DNA from: a virus
Direction: 5' to 3' (one strand)
Length of the DNA stretch: 64,000 nucleotides
IMG/VR virus record: IMGVR_UViG_3300021962_000060
Coordinates: 1-64,000 of that record
Part shown: positions 37,005 through 47,234 of the stretch, piece after piece
Position numbering within the stretch: the first letter of the stretch is position 1
Layout of the letters: the number at the start of each line of letters is the position of its first letter
The notes under the pieces: generated by a model
Databases searched by the model: none
What the model was told of the DNA's origin: nothing
The model's input: only the letters and a program-made list of their open reading frames with translations
Made by a program: the position numbers and the translations under genes

Positions 37005-37327
37005 TGATCTTCACTCCTTAGTTTGGCTTCATCCCAACCCCAAGAAACAAGTCTTTGAATAAATCTCTCTTTTTTGCACCTTTCGCAAATCTTTTCTTTA
37101 TTATATCTAGATAGTACTGTTGAACAATTCGGCGTAGAACAAACTCTTTTCTTTTTTCTATTACTTTTTGTTGTATAGTATTTTTCTAAAAGTTTTTTAT
37201 TTGTAACTATTTTTCTACACTCGGCTGAGCAATATATACCGTTATAAGTTTTTGGTATAAAGCTTACTGAACAATCAGTATTTGCACAAAACCTTTCTTT
37301 AAAAAGGTTCAAGTCCTTTTTCGTCAT
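37001..37327 (-). CDS. Double zinc-finger basic protein
   Basis: A 108-residue protein. Two Cys4 sites (C-x4-C with YCSAEC, and C-x4-C with ICERC) sit in a very basic context. It is a probable nucleic-acid-binding factor in the nuclease operon. Confidence 0.75.
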   Translation of the reverse strand: MTKKDLNLFKERFCANTDCSVSFIPKTYNGIYCSAECRKIVTNKKLLEKYYTTKSNRKKKRVCSTPNCSTVLSRYNKEKICERCKKERFIQRLVSWGWDEAKLRSEDQ

Positions 37328-38057
37328 TTGTATCCGACCAGCATTGAGAATACAAATCGCAACCCGAACAATTCTTAGAAGTTTTCTTATAAGGCTGGTC
37401 GGGTATTGTACCCTCTGTGAAGTTTTTATAAAACTTCCTATATTTAGTAAACAATTTATCTATAAAATCATCATCTTTATCTATAAGAATCGGAAGAATC
37501 TGCTGATTGTTCTTATTTTCATAAATAACAAAAGCCTGATCAAGTTCTAGACAGCGCATATAGATTTGAGCCTGTCTATAGTGATCATCTTTAGGCTTAT
37601 TATAGATTCTACGATACTCAAAACCCTCATTAGAAATTGACTTTAGTTCAATAAGTTTATGGCCATAAAAATCAATAATACCATCAGCAGTACCTTCAAT
37701 CGGCGGATCAGAATAAGTAACAGGGATTTCTTCTGCTACGAGTATGCCCATATTTTTCAGATAACTATATATTCTTTCATGCACAGCATGACCATTATCA
37801 AAAATACGATATGTCTGAGGACTAAAAGAGGATTCAACATCAACCCCATTAAAAAGATAGTACCAGTATCTAGCACATTGATTTGTGTAACTAGGATGGA
37901 AACCACCAACCTTTTTGGTCTGGACAGCATTTCTAGACACAAAAGACTGATCAATTTTTTGGATCAACTCTAGTTCTAGGTCGGCTGAGCTTTTCTTAAT
38001 TTCATCAGTCTTAGTATTCTCAGTCTTAGGAGATTTAAGAGCCTGTAGCGACTTCAT
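37299..38057 (-). CDS. Cas4-like PD-(D/E)XK exonuclease
   Basis: A 252-residue protein. GTADGIID (Asp near 125), ELKS (E137-x-K139) and HYRQAQIYM form the nuclease core. Cys61 and the C-terminal CSGCDLYSQC supply four cysteines, as in Cas4/AddB-type Fe-S nucleases. It likely processes DNA ends for recombination with the RecA-like protein. No CRISPR array is present. Confidence 0.85.
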   Translation of the reverse strand: MKSLQALKSPKTENTKTDEIKKSSADLELELIQKIDQSFVSRNAVQTKKVGGFHPSYTNQCARYWYYLFNGVDVESSFSPQTYRIFDNGHAVHERIYSYLKNMGILVAEEIPVTYSDPPIEGTADGIIDFYGHKLIELKSISNEGFEYRRIYNKPKDDHYRQAQIYMRCLELDQAFVIYENKNNQQILPILIDKDDDFIDKLFTKYRKFYKNFTEGTIPDQPYKKTSKNCSGCDLYSQCWSDTNDEKGLEPF

Positions 38058-38374
38058 CAGTTATTACCCTTTCCAATAATTTTTAACACATTAATATTTT
38101 CAACAAGAGCTTCGTACATAGTTCTCCAAACATCATTTACAAACTTATCCTGCTCAGTCATCATGCTAGACTTGCGCTTATAGGCCTGAGATTTAACAAT
38201 CATCATCGTTCTATAACCAGCAAGAACATTTGCATACTTCAGAGCCTGAGCGCCAACATAAAAATCAGGATTATCTATAATATCCTGAACAATACGCATG
38301 CATTCAAGAAACTCTTCAGCCTTATCGCCCATCTGCTCAGAAAGCCAATCAGGGTCTACAATAATATCTGCCAT
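38057..38374 (-). CDS. Hypothetical helical protein
   Basis: A 105-residue all-helical protein beginning MADIIVDPDWLSEQM. It overlaps the Cas4-like gene by 1 nt. Similar small helical proteins accompany recombination nucleases in other phages, but the role is not known. Confidence 0.7.
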   Translation of the reverse strand: MADIIVDPDWLSEQMGDKAEEFLECMRIVQDIIDNPDFYVGAQALKYANVLAGYRTMMIVKSQAYKRKSSMMTEQDKFVNDVWRTMYEALVENINVLKIIGKGNN

Positions 38375-38403
38375 ATTTATCCTTTATATCATACCATAGT
38401 GAA

Positions 38404-39843
38404 TTACAAATATTCTGTCATAACAGAAGCAATCCAAGAAACAACCGGAACAGCAACAGCATTTCCAATCATCTTGTATCGATTAGTGTTAGACACTTCT
38501 TTACCATCAGCACCATATCTAGTGTGATCATCATCAAAACCCATCAGACGCTCGCACTCAATAGGCGTAAGCCTTCTCAAGACCAAATCAGGTGTACAAA
38601 CACCATGCTGAGAAACGGTATCAAGAGTATAGGACGGGTCATTTGGCTCACCAAAACCCCTACCAGCAGGACCGGCAGAATCAGAACGCCCAATGATAGT
38701 ACCCTGAATCGGAATAGCAGTAGGATCGCCAATCATAGGAACATTATTACCACCAGTACCCATCCTAGCTTTCAAAGTTGGCATAATACCATCATCATAA
38801 ACACGAACATCATTGACTCTAGTACCATCCAAAATAAGAACAGTAGAACGAGATTCACTGTTATTATCAAAAGCATTCAAAGTGGGACTAACAGACTCAT
38901 TAGCCCAAACTTCAGGCGGTAAATTGCCTTCAGCATCACGGGCACCTGACCTAATCACCTTGACAAACGATTCAACATTAGAATGCAAAACAAAGTTTTC
39001 ATCAGGACGCTTATGACTAGTAGCCCTAAACGTAGAACCACCTTCCTTGTAATTACCAAAACCAGTCTTCCCATACAAGACAGGCTGGGCCACAGCGTTA
39101 CCAGTACTCTCACGCCTCATCGGTGGAAAAGCATCAAAAGAAGGTTGACAATCAATACCATTCTTGTGGTTAAAACCTATTGCTTCTCCGCCAACAAGTC
39201 CAGCGCTTTCTTCAGAGCCGGCGGAAGAGCGTTGCCTCTTCTTTCTGACCTTCTTAAGATTCCCACTGCTGTCTTCGGGGACAGGTAGTATTTGGTTTCC
39301 ACTTCTTCCAACGATTGCAGGATCGAAACAAGCAATGAGGAAGACTCTACGCCTTCTGTGTGGGATTCCAAACCATTGTGCATCCAACACGTGCCATTCA
39401 ATTGCCAATGCCCCGATGTTTGCCATTTCGTCAAGGACTGCTGCGAAGTCGTTTCCTTTATTACTTGTGAGGGCACCTGGGACGTTTTCCCAAATAGCGA
39501 CTCTTGGATATGTATTTCCTGTTGCATTTCTCATCTCCTTAATAATTCTGGTTGCTTCAAAAAACATAGACGATCTCTCGCCATCTAAACCGGCACGCTT
39601 ACCAGCAACAGACAAGTCCTGACAAGGCGAACCAAAACTAACAACATCAACAGGCTTAATATCAGCACCATTGACACCACAAACATCCAAATACTTATCA
39701 GTATCTGGCCAATGATAACTCAACACATTCTGGCAATGCTTATCCCATTCAATTTGCCAAGAACACTCCCAGCCGGCAGACTCAAAACCACGATCAAAAC
39801 CGCCGATACCAGCAAACATACTACCAAAAGTAATCTTATTCAT
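38404..39843 (-). CDS. C5 cytosine DNA methyltransferase
   Basis: A 479-residue protein beginning MNKITFGSMFAGIGG. FAGIGGF (SAM binding, about 10-16), GSPCQDLS with the catalytic Cys near 74, ENVPG, RRRRVFL and the C-terminal GNAVAVPV are the ordered C5-methylase motifs. The region between RRRRVFL and GNAVAVPV is long and should contain the target recognition domain. There is no companion restriction gene, so it is a solitary phage methylase, probably for evading host restriction. See the GCCGGC finding. Confidence 0.93.
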   Translation of the reverse strand: MNKITFGSMFAGIGGFDRGFESAGWECSWQIEWDKHCQNVLSYHWPDTDKYLDVCGVNGADIKPVDVVSFGSPCQDLSVAGKRAGLDGERSSMFFEATRIIKEMRNATGNTYPRVAIWENVPGALTSNKGNDFAAVLDEMANIGALAIEWHVLDAQWFGIPHRRRRVFLIACFDPAIVGRSGNQILPVPEDSSGNLKKVRKKRQRSSAGSEESAGLVGGEAIGFNHKNGIDCQPSFDAFPPMRRESTGNAVAQPVLYGKTGFGNYKEGGSTFRATSHKRPDENFVLHSNVESFVKVIRSGARDAEGNLPPEVWANESVSPTLNAFDNNSESRSTVLILDGTRVNDVRVYDDGIMPTLKARMGTGGNNVPMIGDPTAIPIQGTIIGRSDSAGPAGRGFGEPNDPSYTLDTVSQHGVCTPDLVLRRLTPIECERLMGFDDDHTRYGADGKEVSNTNRYKMIGNAVAVPVVSWIASVMTEYL

Positions 39844-40135
39844 AATCACTACCTTTAATCAAATCGTTGAAAACATCCCAATCAATAATTGCTACCTTGG
39901 TATCAGAATCCTCACCAAGAACAACAGAAATACAAGGATACTTGTAATTAGATCTCCAAGCATCCTTTCTCATCTTGATCCAAGCGTCACGACTTAAAGT
40001 AAAAGACGATCCATTATGCTTATAATCAAGTAAGAACTTATGGTAAGTAGCGTCACCTTTGTTGACACCCCGACCCGAATTTTTGACAGCCTTTGCCTTA
40101 TCACGCTTAATTTCTTCTTTCTCAGTACGCTTCAT
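39836..40135 (-). CDS. Putative PD-(D/E)XK nuclease
   Basis: A 99-residue protein beginning MKRTEKEEIKRDK. NSGRGVNKGDATYHKFLLDYKHNG-like layout (G-x-x-KGDA then DYK) resembles small Holliday-junction-resolvase-type nucleases common in phages. It overlaps the methylase start. Confidence 0.65.
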   Translation of the reverse strand: MKRTEKEEIKRDKAKAVKNSGRGVNKGDATYHKFLLDYKHNGSSFTLSRDAWIKMRKDAWRSNYKYPCISVVLGEDSDTKVAIIDWDVFNDLIKGSDYE

Positions 40136-40539
40136 TCTACCGGCCAGACATACTCAAGATCAACAGGATCATTGAAGAACTGCGAGTAATACTCAAAATT
40201 CTTACGCAACAAATTAGAACGATGAGACCTATGAAAATCATAGTTGCCAAACCAAGAAGGCATAACAACATTAGACTCATCAACAACCTCAAAAGACATG
40301 GTATTCTTATAACCACGCTTTACCCACTCTGCAATCGTCAAATTCTGATATACCTTCATGGCTTCCTCATAACCCCTCCACATACGAGTAACAGGATGAT
40401 TCCTCCAGCCTTGACTATCAGTACGACCAAGAAGTACGTTCAAAACTTGAAAAGTCTCAACACGTTGCTTCCCCAGCCGTCTATAATCCAAAACCTCAAC
40501 AGACTTCTTAAAGTCATCAAAAGGTAAAAAAGTTTGCAT
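40132..40539 (-). CDS. MSMEG_6728-like, pyrimidine-dimer glycosylase-type protein
   Basis: A 135-residue protein beginning MQTFLPFDDFKKS. The opening MQTFLP, LDYRRLGKQRVE, GWRNHPVTRMW and EW-x-RG are the signature blocks of this actinobacterial and phage family, related to T4 endonuclease V-type enzymes. It probably acts in DNA repair. GGAGG lies 5 nt before the ATG at 40539. Confidence 0.8.
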   Translation of the reverse strand: MQTFLPFDDFKKSVEVLDYRRLGKQRVETFQVLNVLLGRTDSQGWRNHPVTRMWRGYEEAMKVYQNLTIAEWVKRGYKNTMSFEVVDESNVVMPSWFGNYDFHRSHRSNLLRKNFEYYSQFFNDPVDLEYVWPVE

Positions 40540-40613
40540 ATATCCTCCAATCGGTTTTGCACAGTGTACCACACCAGCAACCAAAATTTCCCAATTGCAG
40601 ATTTATCACAAAA

Positions 40614-41846
40614 TTATTTATCAACAAAAGTTAGCTCTTCGTCCGACAAAGCACGAAACTGACTCTGCGACAACAAAGAAGTATATAGTTTTTCGTCCAC
40701 AGCCTGGATACGATGATCTGAATCAAATGTTATACCAGTATTTGTTGAATAACTCCCATTGCCTGAATAGTATAAATACAGAGATGAATTTTTATACCCT
40801 TCAATTTCATTGAACATCTTAATACCTACACGGCGTATTAGCGATTTTAACATAAAATCACATCTAGACTTCCAGTTGTATTCTGCATACACAGAATCCG
40901 CCTGATTATAAAAATATGAACATTCAGAAGATATATTGTTATACACTTTTTTCATTAGTTCAATCATTGAATCAAAATTAGCTAAAACAACATCTCCTTC
41001 AAAATATCCAGTATAAGTAGTAGGCCCAATTGTTGAATCTATTACATTATCACCAAGATATTTTTCATAAGAACACCATCTACCTGTCGATATTACCGGC
41101 ATACCTGTAGCAAGAGCCTGAAGAGGTATGAATCCAAAACCTTCGCCTTCCGATGGATAAACCAAAACATCATGAGAATAAAAAAGATCAATCATTTCTT
41201 CATGAGAAAGTGTTTTATAAATTTTCCGAATATTAGGAAGAAGAATTGATAAACCTTGATTGGAACTTCCTTCATGAGTGTGATACTTAAGAGTTAGTTC
41301 AACATTTGGATTATTTCCAAAAAGAATAATAAATGCTTGCTCAACCAGATCAGCACGCTTTCTTGGTGAACCGGAGTCAACATGCAAGAATCTAATCTTA
41401 TCTCCTTGACCACGAAGCTTTGGTTTCCACATATCATCAATGCCATGTTCAAAAACATAAGTAGGAGTTTTAACTCCTGAATTCAAAACAGCGTCAGCCG
41501 CAAATTGGTTGCCAACCCATATTTCATCAACACGATTCATTGGCTCAACCCAATGACTCCAAACTTTTGTAGCTTCTAAGTGAGTACCATATATTTTATA
41601 TTGATGATCATGGAACTTTTTAAAACCAGGTGCTCTTAAGTCCTGCATGTTTTTTAAGTTATACCACTCTGGTTCCATATAAAACATTTGTATTGGCGAC
41701 TGGCCACCATTCTGAACAACCTGCATTGTTTTATTTCTGTAGGTGAATTCAGAAAAATGTTTGCATATACGATTATACCCGTATGCATAACCAAAAATAT
41801 CAACAGCATCCTTAATATGCTGATCTGTATGCATTGAAAATATCAT
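40614..41846 (-). CDS. GT4-family glycosyltransferase
   Basis: A 410-residue protein beginning MIFSMHTDQHIKDA. GSPRKRADL and EGEGFGFIPLQALATGMPV are the GT-B donor-site motifs. Domain order and motifs parallel the gene at 33295-34341. It overlaps the RecA-like gene by 1 nt. Confidence 0.85.
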   Translation of the reverse strand: MIFSMHTDQHIKDAVDIFGYAYGYNRICKHFSEFTYRNKTMQVVQNGGQSPIQMFYMEPEWYNLKNMQDLRAPGFKKFHDHQYKIYGTHLEATKVWSHWVEPMNRVDEIWVGNQFAADAVLNSGVKTPTYVFEHGIDDMWKPKLRGQGDKIRFLHVDSGSPRKRADLVEQAFIILFGNNPNVELTLKYHTHEGSSNQGLSILLPNIRKIYKTLSHEEMIDLFYSHDVLVYPSEGEGFGFIPLQALATGMPVISTGRWCSYEKYLGDNVIDSTIGPTTYTGYFEGDVVLANFDSMIELMKKVYNNISSECSYFYNQADSVYAEYNWKSRCDFMLKSLIRRVGIKMFNEIEGYKNSSLYLYYSGNGSYSTNTGITFDSDHRIQAVDEKLYTSLLSQSQFRALSDEELTFVDK

Positions 41847-42763
41847 CAGGAATTCAAAATAATATTATAGATGTCCTGTCTATCAGACTCAGAAAGTTCT
41901 ATAGAAGACAGACCATTCCATTTCTTATCTCCATAAGCATACCAAGCGCCTCTGCGCTCAATTATATTTGACTCAACAGCCATGTCAATTAGTTCTCTAT
42001 CTTGGTCAATACGACCTTCATCAGGTAGAACATAGTAATAACCAGTAGTCCCAATAGTAGGCAACTGCTTAGTCTTCTCAATAGTCCATGTAGCACGCTG
42101 ACTTAGGATACGGCTTGACTCATCGCGCTCCATTTCTTTTTGCGACATGGAAAGAAAAAGCTTTACAATATTATGCATATTATGATGAACAGTATTACCC
42201 ATCTTAGCTTTTGTAACAGCATACATACCGCTCAAGTCAATAGTCTGATGGGCAATAAAAAGCATTATATTCTTTTCTTTATGAAGATGATTTACAAGCT
42301 TCTGCAAGAAGTAACCCTGAGAACGAGCCTGAAGTCCCATAGCTTTACCACCGTCAGGCTTATCATAAAACTCTTCTTTGATAATATTAGAAAGACTATC
42401 AAATAAGAAAATATGCTTTTCATCAGGATGATTCAAATATGGAACAAGGTTCTTTAAAATCTCTTCAACAATAGTTGACTGAATAACTACAATATCATCA
42501 ATATCGATACCGCACTTTTCCGCATAACTATCAGAGTAAGAATACTCTGAATCAATAATTACCGGCCTATACCCCATCTTTTGTGCCTCAGAAATAATCC
42601 TAAAGCACATAGTTGTCTTACCTACGGACGGAGTACCCCAGAATAAATGAGTAGCACCAGTATTCAGTCCACCACCAAGTGCTTTATTCAAACCCAAACT
42701 AGGAGTCGGAATAATATCGTGAGTGGGCATTTTATCGCCCTTACGCTTATCAACAAATAACAT
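41846..42763 (-). CDS. RecA/RadA-like recombination ATPase
   Basis: A 305-residue protein. Walker A GTPSVGKT (residues 43-50), Walker B-type IFLFDSLS and an IAHQ motif mark a RecA-fold core. It is shorter than host RecA, as in UvsX or Sak4-type phage proteins. TAATG coupling with the methyltransferase-like gene upstream. Confidence 0.88.
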   Translation of the reverse strand: MLFVDKRKGDKMPTHDIIPTPSLGLNKALGGGLNTGATHLFWGTPSVGKTTMCFRIISEAQKMGYRPVIIDSEYSYSDSYAEKCGIDIDDIVVIQSTIVEEILKNLVPYLNHPDEKHIFLFDSLSNIIKEEFYDKPDGGKAMGLQARSQGYFLQKLVNHLHKEKNIMLFIAHQTIDLSGMYAVTKAKMGNTVHHNMHNIVKLFLSMSQKEMERDESSRILSQRATWTIEKTKQLPTIGTTGYYYVLPDEGRIDQDRELIDMAVESNIIERRGAWYAYGDKKWNGLSSIELSESDRQDIYNIILNS

Positions 42764-43269
42764 TAGTTAACCTTTCTTAAAACAATCATTGTTCTTAAAT
42801 TATAAACTGGGAATCCATCAACTTCAACATTTGGAAGATTTAAAATAAACTTAGCTTCTCTTACAAAAGAAAAGCTTAAATCCATAATTAAACGATTCAA
42901 TTGATTAGCCGATGGCCCAAACTCGCTAGCACATTCTACTACTAAAACATCAACTTTGCTCAAAAAACGAACTAAATAATCCCATTCATTTTGATTATCT
43001 TCAAAATCAAAACCAAGAAGAGCCATGCCAACACTACCATGAATATATGGATTAGAATCGACCCATTCACTAAAAGTTCCATGAAAAGAATTATTTATTG
43101 TTTTCAATGGATCAATTGTATAAACAGTAGCATTATGTTTAATAGGCAGCTTTTTTCTAAAAGCACCTACGTCAATAATTGTTTCACAGTCATGCAAATA
43201 ATGACACGCAATAACTTTTCTAATTTCAAATTCAGAAGAGACCAGATACTCCCATTTCTTTGTATCCAT
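42763..43269 (-). CDS. Rossmann-fold methyltransferase-like protein
   Basis: A 168-residue protein beginning MDTKKWEYLVSSEF. TIIDVGAFRKKLP and VYTIDPL resemble motifs I and II of class I SAM methyltransferases, though the glycine motif is degenerate. GGAGG precedes the ATG at 43269. The substrate is unknown. Confidence 0.6.
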   Translation of the reverse strand: MDTKKWEYLVSSEFEIRKVIACHYLHDCETIIDVGAFRKKLPIKHNATVYTIDPLKTINNSFHGTFSEWVDSNPYIHGSVGMALLGFDFEDNQNEWDYLVRFLSKVDVLVVECASEFGPSANQLNRLIMDLSFSFVREAKFILNLPNVEVDGFPVYNLRTMIVLRKVN

Positions 43270-43858
43270 TTTCAACCTCCTTTGGCATTATCAAGCCAGT
43301 ACCACAACCAATATAAAAATTAATATAATATAAATTATTAGAATCAGCATAATCCTTCATAGCATGAAAAGATCCAATTTCTGGATGATTGCCATTAGAA
43401 TTATTCCAAGTATCATGAACAGTTATAGCCCAATCGCCTGACATCTTTGCACCATAATTATTTAAATCATCTAAAACTTGATTGTAAGAATGATCAGCAT
43501 CTACATGTAGATAATTTATAGAGTCAAACATTTCAACAGCATCATTTGTAAGTTTTTTAATTACAGTGACTTCAGGATAGTTTTCAATATTATTTGTATA
43601 TTCAGGCCTACCCCAAGGGCCCACATCTGCATCGACCAAATAAACTTCTGTATTTTCTATGCAGCCTTCTTTGATAAGAGTCCGCTGTGCTTCTGCCATT
43701 AATTTAGGGACAAAGCCTGCGCCAGAACCAAGACACACACACCTTTGTGATTTCAGCATGTATGGCAATATAAAATAAAGACTTCCAGCCCCAAGATGCA
43801 ATCCATCAGCACCATGAGAATTAGCATATGGGGATGTACTAATTACATTATCAAACAT
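43232..43858 (-). CDS. Class I SAM methyltransferase-like protein
   Basis: A 208-residue protein. CVCLGSGAGFVPKLM, VYLVDADVG and INYLHVDADHSYNQVLDDL (as in Methyltransf_24 proteins) support a SAM-dependent fold. It overlaps both neighbours. It may act with the glycosyltransferases on a common modified target (inference). Confidence 0.75.
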   Translation of the reverse strand: MFDNVISTSPYANSHGADGLHLGAGSLYFILPYMLKSQRCVCLGSGAGFVPKLMAEAQRTLIKEGCIENTEVYLVDADVGPWGRPEYTNNIENYPEVTVIKKLTNDAVEMFDSINYLHVDADHSYNQVLDDLNNYGAKMSGDWAITVHDTWNNSNGNHPEIGSFHAMKDYADSNNLYYINFYIGCGTGLIMPKEVENGYKEMGVSGLF

Positions 43859-46800
43859 AAGTATCTTTCACCAAATTTTTTCTAGCAATATAATCTTCAA
43901 TACAGATAATTGAACTGTCACTAGCAAGTTTATACGAATCCAGTCGCGTCAATGACTCTTTTTCAATAATCTTTGACATTTTTATAGCAAACCATCCAGT
44001 CTTTGAAATAATATGCTTAACTTTGCCATAAACAGCTGGGAAGATAACAATCTTTATAATCTTCACACCATCCCAAGCGTAAATATTAGCCATGCTTTTA
44101 CCTTTGGCTGTTACAAATGTTCTCATGCTAAAAACATGAACAAGACTTTTTTCGCTCTCTGATGTACCCATCTCTTCATTATAAAGCCATGAATATTCAT
44201 GATCCATTCCTTTATCCATCATTTCAATTAAAGACATCAAATCAGAAGAGTGACACTCATAAGCATCGCAAAAAGTATGCAAAGTTCTATCACCAATTAA
44301 TGCATAAATTAACTGTCTATTTGCTATCTCCGCATTCCGATCACAGAATATCGTGGTTGACCCAGATTGATCTTCTATTTCCACCCGTAGGTATTGAGGC
44401 GTTTTCTTTGTAGAACGCACCACAGCCTTCACCACGGTCAAAGGCGAGTTGATTTCATGGAAGTCCGCCAATGGCTGAACGTACTTATCTATCTCATTTT
44501 CATCTTGATTTAGATTAATAGCAAAACCCAAGATTGGCAAGTAGTATTTTTCATGATCATAGGCAGATACATGATTTAAACTTTTATAAGCTCCTACTTT
44601 ATCAAGAGTATCCCTCAATTTAGAATTGATACTTCTTTTGCTACATTTGGCATAAAACTCATCAATTGAATGAAAAGGCCTAAGAGAAAGTATTTCGGTA
44701 ATCGCAGTATTACCACAGCCCGATACATTTCTTAAACCAAATCTAATTCCTTCATCGTCAATTGTAAAAGATTCATCAGACAAGTTGATATCCGGTGGAT
44801 TTATCTTGATACCAAGACGATTTGCTTCCATTAGATATGCAGTAATTCTGTCTTGAGCATCCTCATTGTACAATAATGACCAGATGTATTCCATTGGGTA
44901 GTGTACTTTCAACCACATTGTCTGGTAAGACACCATAGAATACGCTACGGCATGAGATTTATTAAACATATATAGAGCCGCCATTTCAAACTCAGACCAC
45001 ATTTTTTCAGCAGCCTGTCTTGAAATAATTGCATTACTAATAAACTTATCACGATACTGATCAAATTCAGCAGCATCACGCTTTTTACCAATGATCTTAC
45101 GAAGTTTGTCAGCCTCAGCCCAACTAAACCCAGCAATACTCACAGCCATCTGCATTAGTTGCTCTTGAAAAATCACAGCACCGTATGTTTCAGATAAAAT
45201 CTCTTCAACAGATGGATGGGGATACTTTGCTTTTTCAATACCTTTTTTACAATTAATATACTTTTCACCTTGTGAAAGTAATGCACCAGGTCGAACAAGC
45301 GCATTACTTACAGCAAGATCACTAAAGTTATTAATACCCATTCTTTCAATAAGATTACGATATGCCGCAGCATCTACTTGGAAAATACCTACTGTATTTC
45401 CCTCATCAAAGTTTTTATAAACTAAGTCGTCATCAAGTAAAAGAGATAGACTACTAACATCAACACCATGACGCGCATTTATTTTCTCCAAACAGTCTTT
45501 TATAACAGAAACAGCCTTAAGACCCAAGATGTCAACTTTAATTAAGCCGACAGCCTCAGCGTCTTCCATATCAAATGCAGTAACAACTGATCTACCATTA
45601 TCATCATTACCACGCCTAGTTTCTACTGGGCATACTTCACTTAGCGGAACAGAAGAAACAACCATTCCGGCAGCATGAATGCCAGCAGTACGAACTCTAT
45701 TTTCAAGTTTACGTGCAATCGGAATAATATCAGGATATTTAGAGTTGAACACCTTACCCTTAGGAGATGACTCTAGTTCATCAAGAGTTTCAAAGAACGG
45801 TGTAATATTATTAATTTCTTCAAATGGAACTTGATATACTCTAGCAATATCCTTAATAACACTTTTTGCTTTAAATGTACCATAAATAGAAATAGCCGCA
45901 ACATTATTGCTACCCCATCTTTCACGAAGATACTGCTTGACCTTATCACGTTGCTTATCTTCAAAGTCTAAGTCAATATCTGGATAGTCATTTCTTTCTG
46001 GATTCAAGAATCTAGAGAAGAGAAGGCCATACTTGATTGGATCTACTTTGGATATATCAAGCAAATACGCCAATAAACTTCCACCAACAGAACCTCGACC
46101 AGGGCCACGACCAACTGAATTATTATCAGCCCATTTAATCAAATCCCAAACCATAAGGAAATAATCAGAGAAACCAAGTTTGGCAATAATCTGTAGTTCT
46201 TCATCAAGGCGATCTCGGTATTCAAGACCAAGACCACGACGATCTAATTCGTAAGTTGATATTTCTTTTAAGTATGAATCCGAATCAAGTGACTTTAAAT
46301 ACTTAGGTAATAACTTTTGTTTTACCGGTATCTGTGCTGTACACTTTTCAGCAATTTCCATTGAAGAATCAAATATGTCAGTTCTATCAATACCAACAGT
46401 TTGAAACCAAGATTGGATTTCATCAGCAGATGCTATATATGGATTAATTTGATCAAATCTCAAAAATCTATCAGGATACATAGCATTCATTTTTTCAATG
46501 ATGCTACCCTCATGCCTCATATTCTCTTTTGCTTTTCTAATGTCACCAGCATTTAAAGATGGGTACTGAGATATCATAAGCAAGACTTCTTCATGACCAT
46601 GATCTTCATGAGTAGGGAAATGACAGTCGGCAGTCGCTACAGGCTTCTTGTTAAAAGAAGATGCTAAATCAAATAAACCGCTGTTAATCTTTGACGGATT
46701 CCAAGCTTGAACTTCATAGTAAAAGTCGTCACCAAATATCTTGATAAAACGCTCAGATAGATATTCTGCTCTACTAGTGTTGCCGGCCTCTATAGCCTTG

Positions 46801-47234
46801 CATATTGCACCCCCAAGACAGCCTGAAAGGGCGACAATATCATTGTCAACCATATCTTCAAGTAATGCAAAATCAATACGAGGTTTATAGTAAAAATTAT
46901 CAGTCCATCCCGTTTGAGATGCTTTAAACAGTTTCTTTAACCCATCGTTATTTTTAGCCAAAAGAATAAGATGAAATCTCTCATGTCTCCCATCACCATC
47001 AGAATCAACCGAATCAACAAAATAAGCTTCAACACCAAAAATAGGCTTAACACTAGTTTTTTTGCAAGCATCTTGGAATTTAAGAACTCCACCCATAGTG
47101 CCATGATCAGTAATAGAAGCAGCATACTGCCCATTAACAGAAGCAATAGATGCAATATCCAATGGGGTTGACATCCCATCAAGCAATGAGTATTCGGAGT
47201 GACAATGTAGGTGTACAAAATCTTGCACTTTCAT
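43851..47234 (-). CDS. dnaE: DNA polymerase III alpha subunit (DnaE-type)
   Basis: A 1127-residue protein. The N-terminal PHP domain has HLHCHSEYSLLDG. The palm has GRGSVGGSLLAY and PDIDLDFED with catalytic Asp residues, then a helix-hairpin-helix region and a C-terminal OB-like segment (EIEDQSGSTTIFC). Length and order match bacterial DnaE. It is the replicative polymerase; no proofreading exonuclease gene was recognised in the window. Confidence 0.95.
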   Translation of the reverse strand: MKVQDFVHLHCHSEYSLLDGMSTPLDIASIASVNGQYAASITDHGTMGGVLKFQDACKKTSVKPIFGVEAYFVDSVDSDGDGRHERFHLILLAKNNDGLKKLFKASQTGWTDNFYYKPRIDFALLEDMVDNDIVALSGCLGGAICKAIEAGNTSRAEYLSERFIKIFGDDFYYEVQAWNPSKINSGLFDLASSFNKKPVATADCHFPTHEDHGHEEVLLMISQYPSLNAGDIRKAKENMRHEGSIIEKMNAMYPDRFLRFDQINPYIASADEIQSWFQTVGIDRTDIFDSSMEIAEKCTAQIPVKQKLLPKYLKSLDSDSYLKEISTYELDRRGLGLEYRDRLDEELQIIAKLGFSDYFLMVWDLIKWADNNSVGRGPGRGSVGGSLLAYLLDISKVDPIKYGLLFSRFLNPERNDYPDIDLDFEDKQRDKVKQYLRERWGSNNVAAISIYGTFKAKSVIKDIARVYQVPFEEINNITPFFETLDELESSPKGKVFNSKYPDIIPIARKLENRVRTAGIHAAGMVVSSVPLSEVCPVETRRGNDDNGRSVVTAFDMEDAEAVGLIKVDILGLKAVSVIKDCLEKINARHGVDVSSLSLLLDDDLVYKNFDEGNTVGIFQVDAAAYRNLIERMGINNFSDLAVSNALVRPGALLSQGEKYINCKKGIEKAKYPHPSVEEILSETYGAVIFQEQLMQMAVSIAGFSWAEADKLRKIIGKKRDAAEFDQYRDKFISNAIISRQAAEKMWSEFEMAALYMFNKSHAVAYSMVSYQTMWLKVHYPMEYIWSLLYNEDAQDRITAYLMEANRLGIKINPPDINLSDESFTIDDEGIRFGLRNVSGCGNTAITEILSLRPFHSIDEFYAKCSKRSINSKLRDTLDKVGAYKSLNHVSAYDHEKYYLPILGFAINLNQDENEIDKYVQPLADFHEINSPLTVVKAVVRSTKKTPQYLRVEIEDQSGSTTIFCDRNAEIANRQLIYALIGDRTLHTFCDAYECHSSDLMSLIEMMDKGMDHEYSWLYNEEMGTSESEKSLVHVFSMRTFVTAKGKSMANIYAWDGVKIIKIVIFPAVYGKVKHIISKTGWFAIKMSKIIEKESLTRLDSYKLASDSSIICIEDYIARKNLVKDTYV

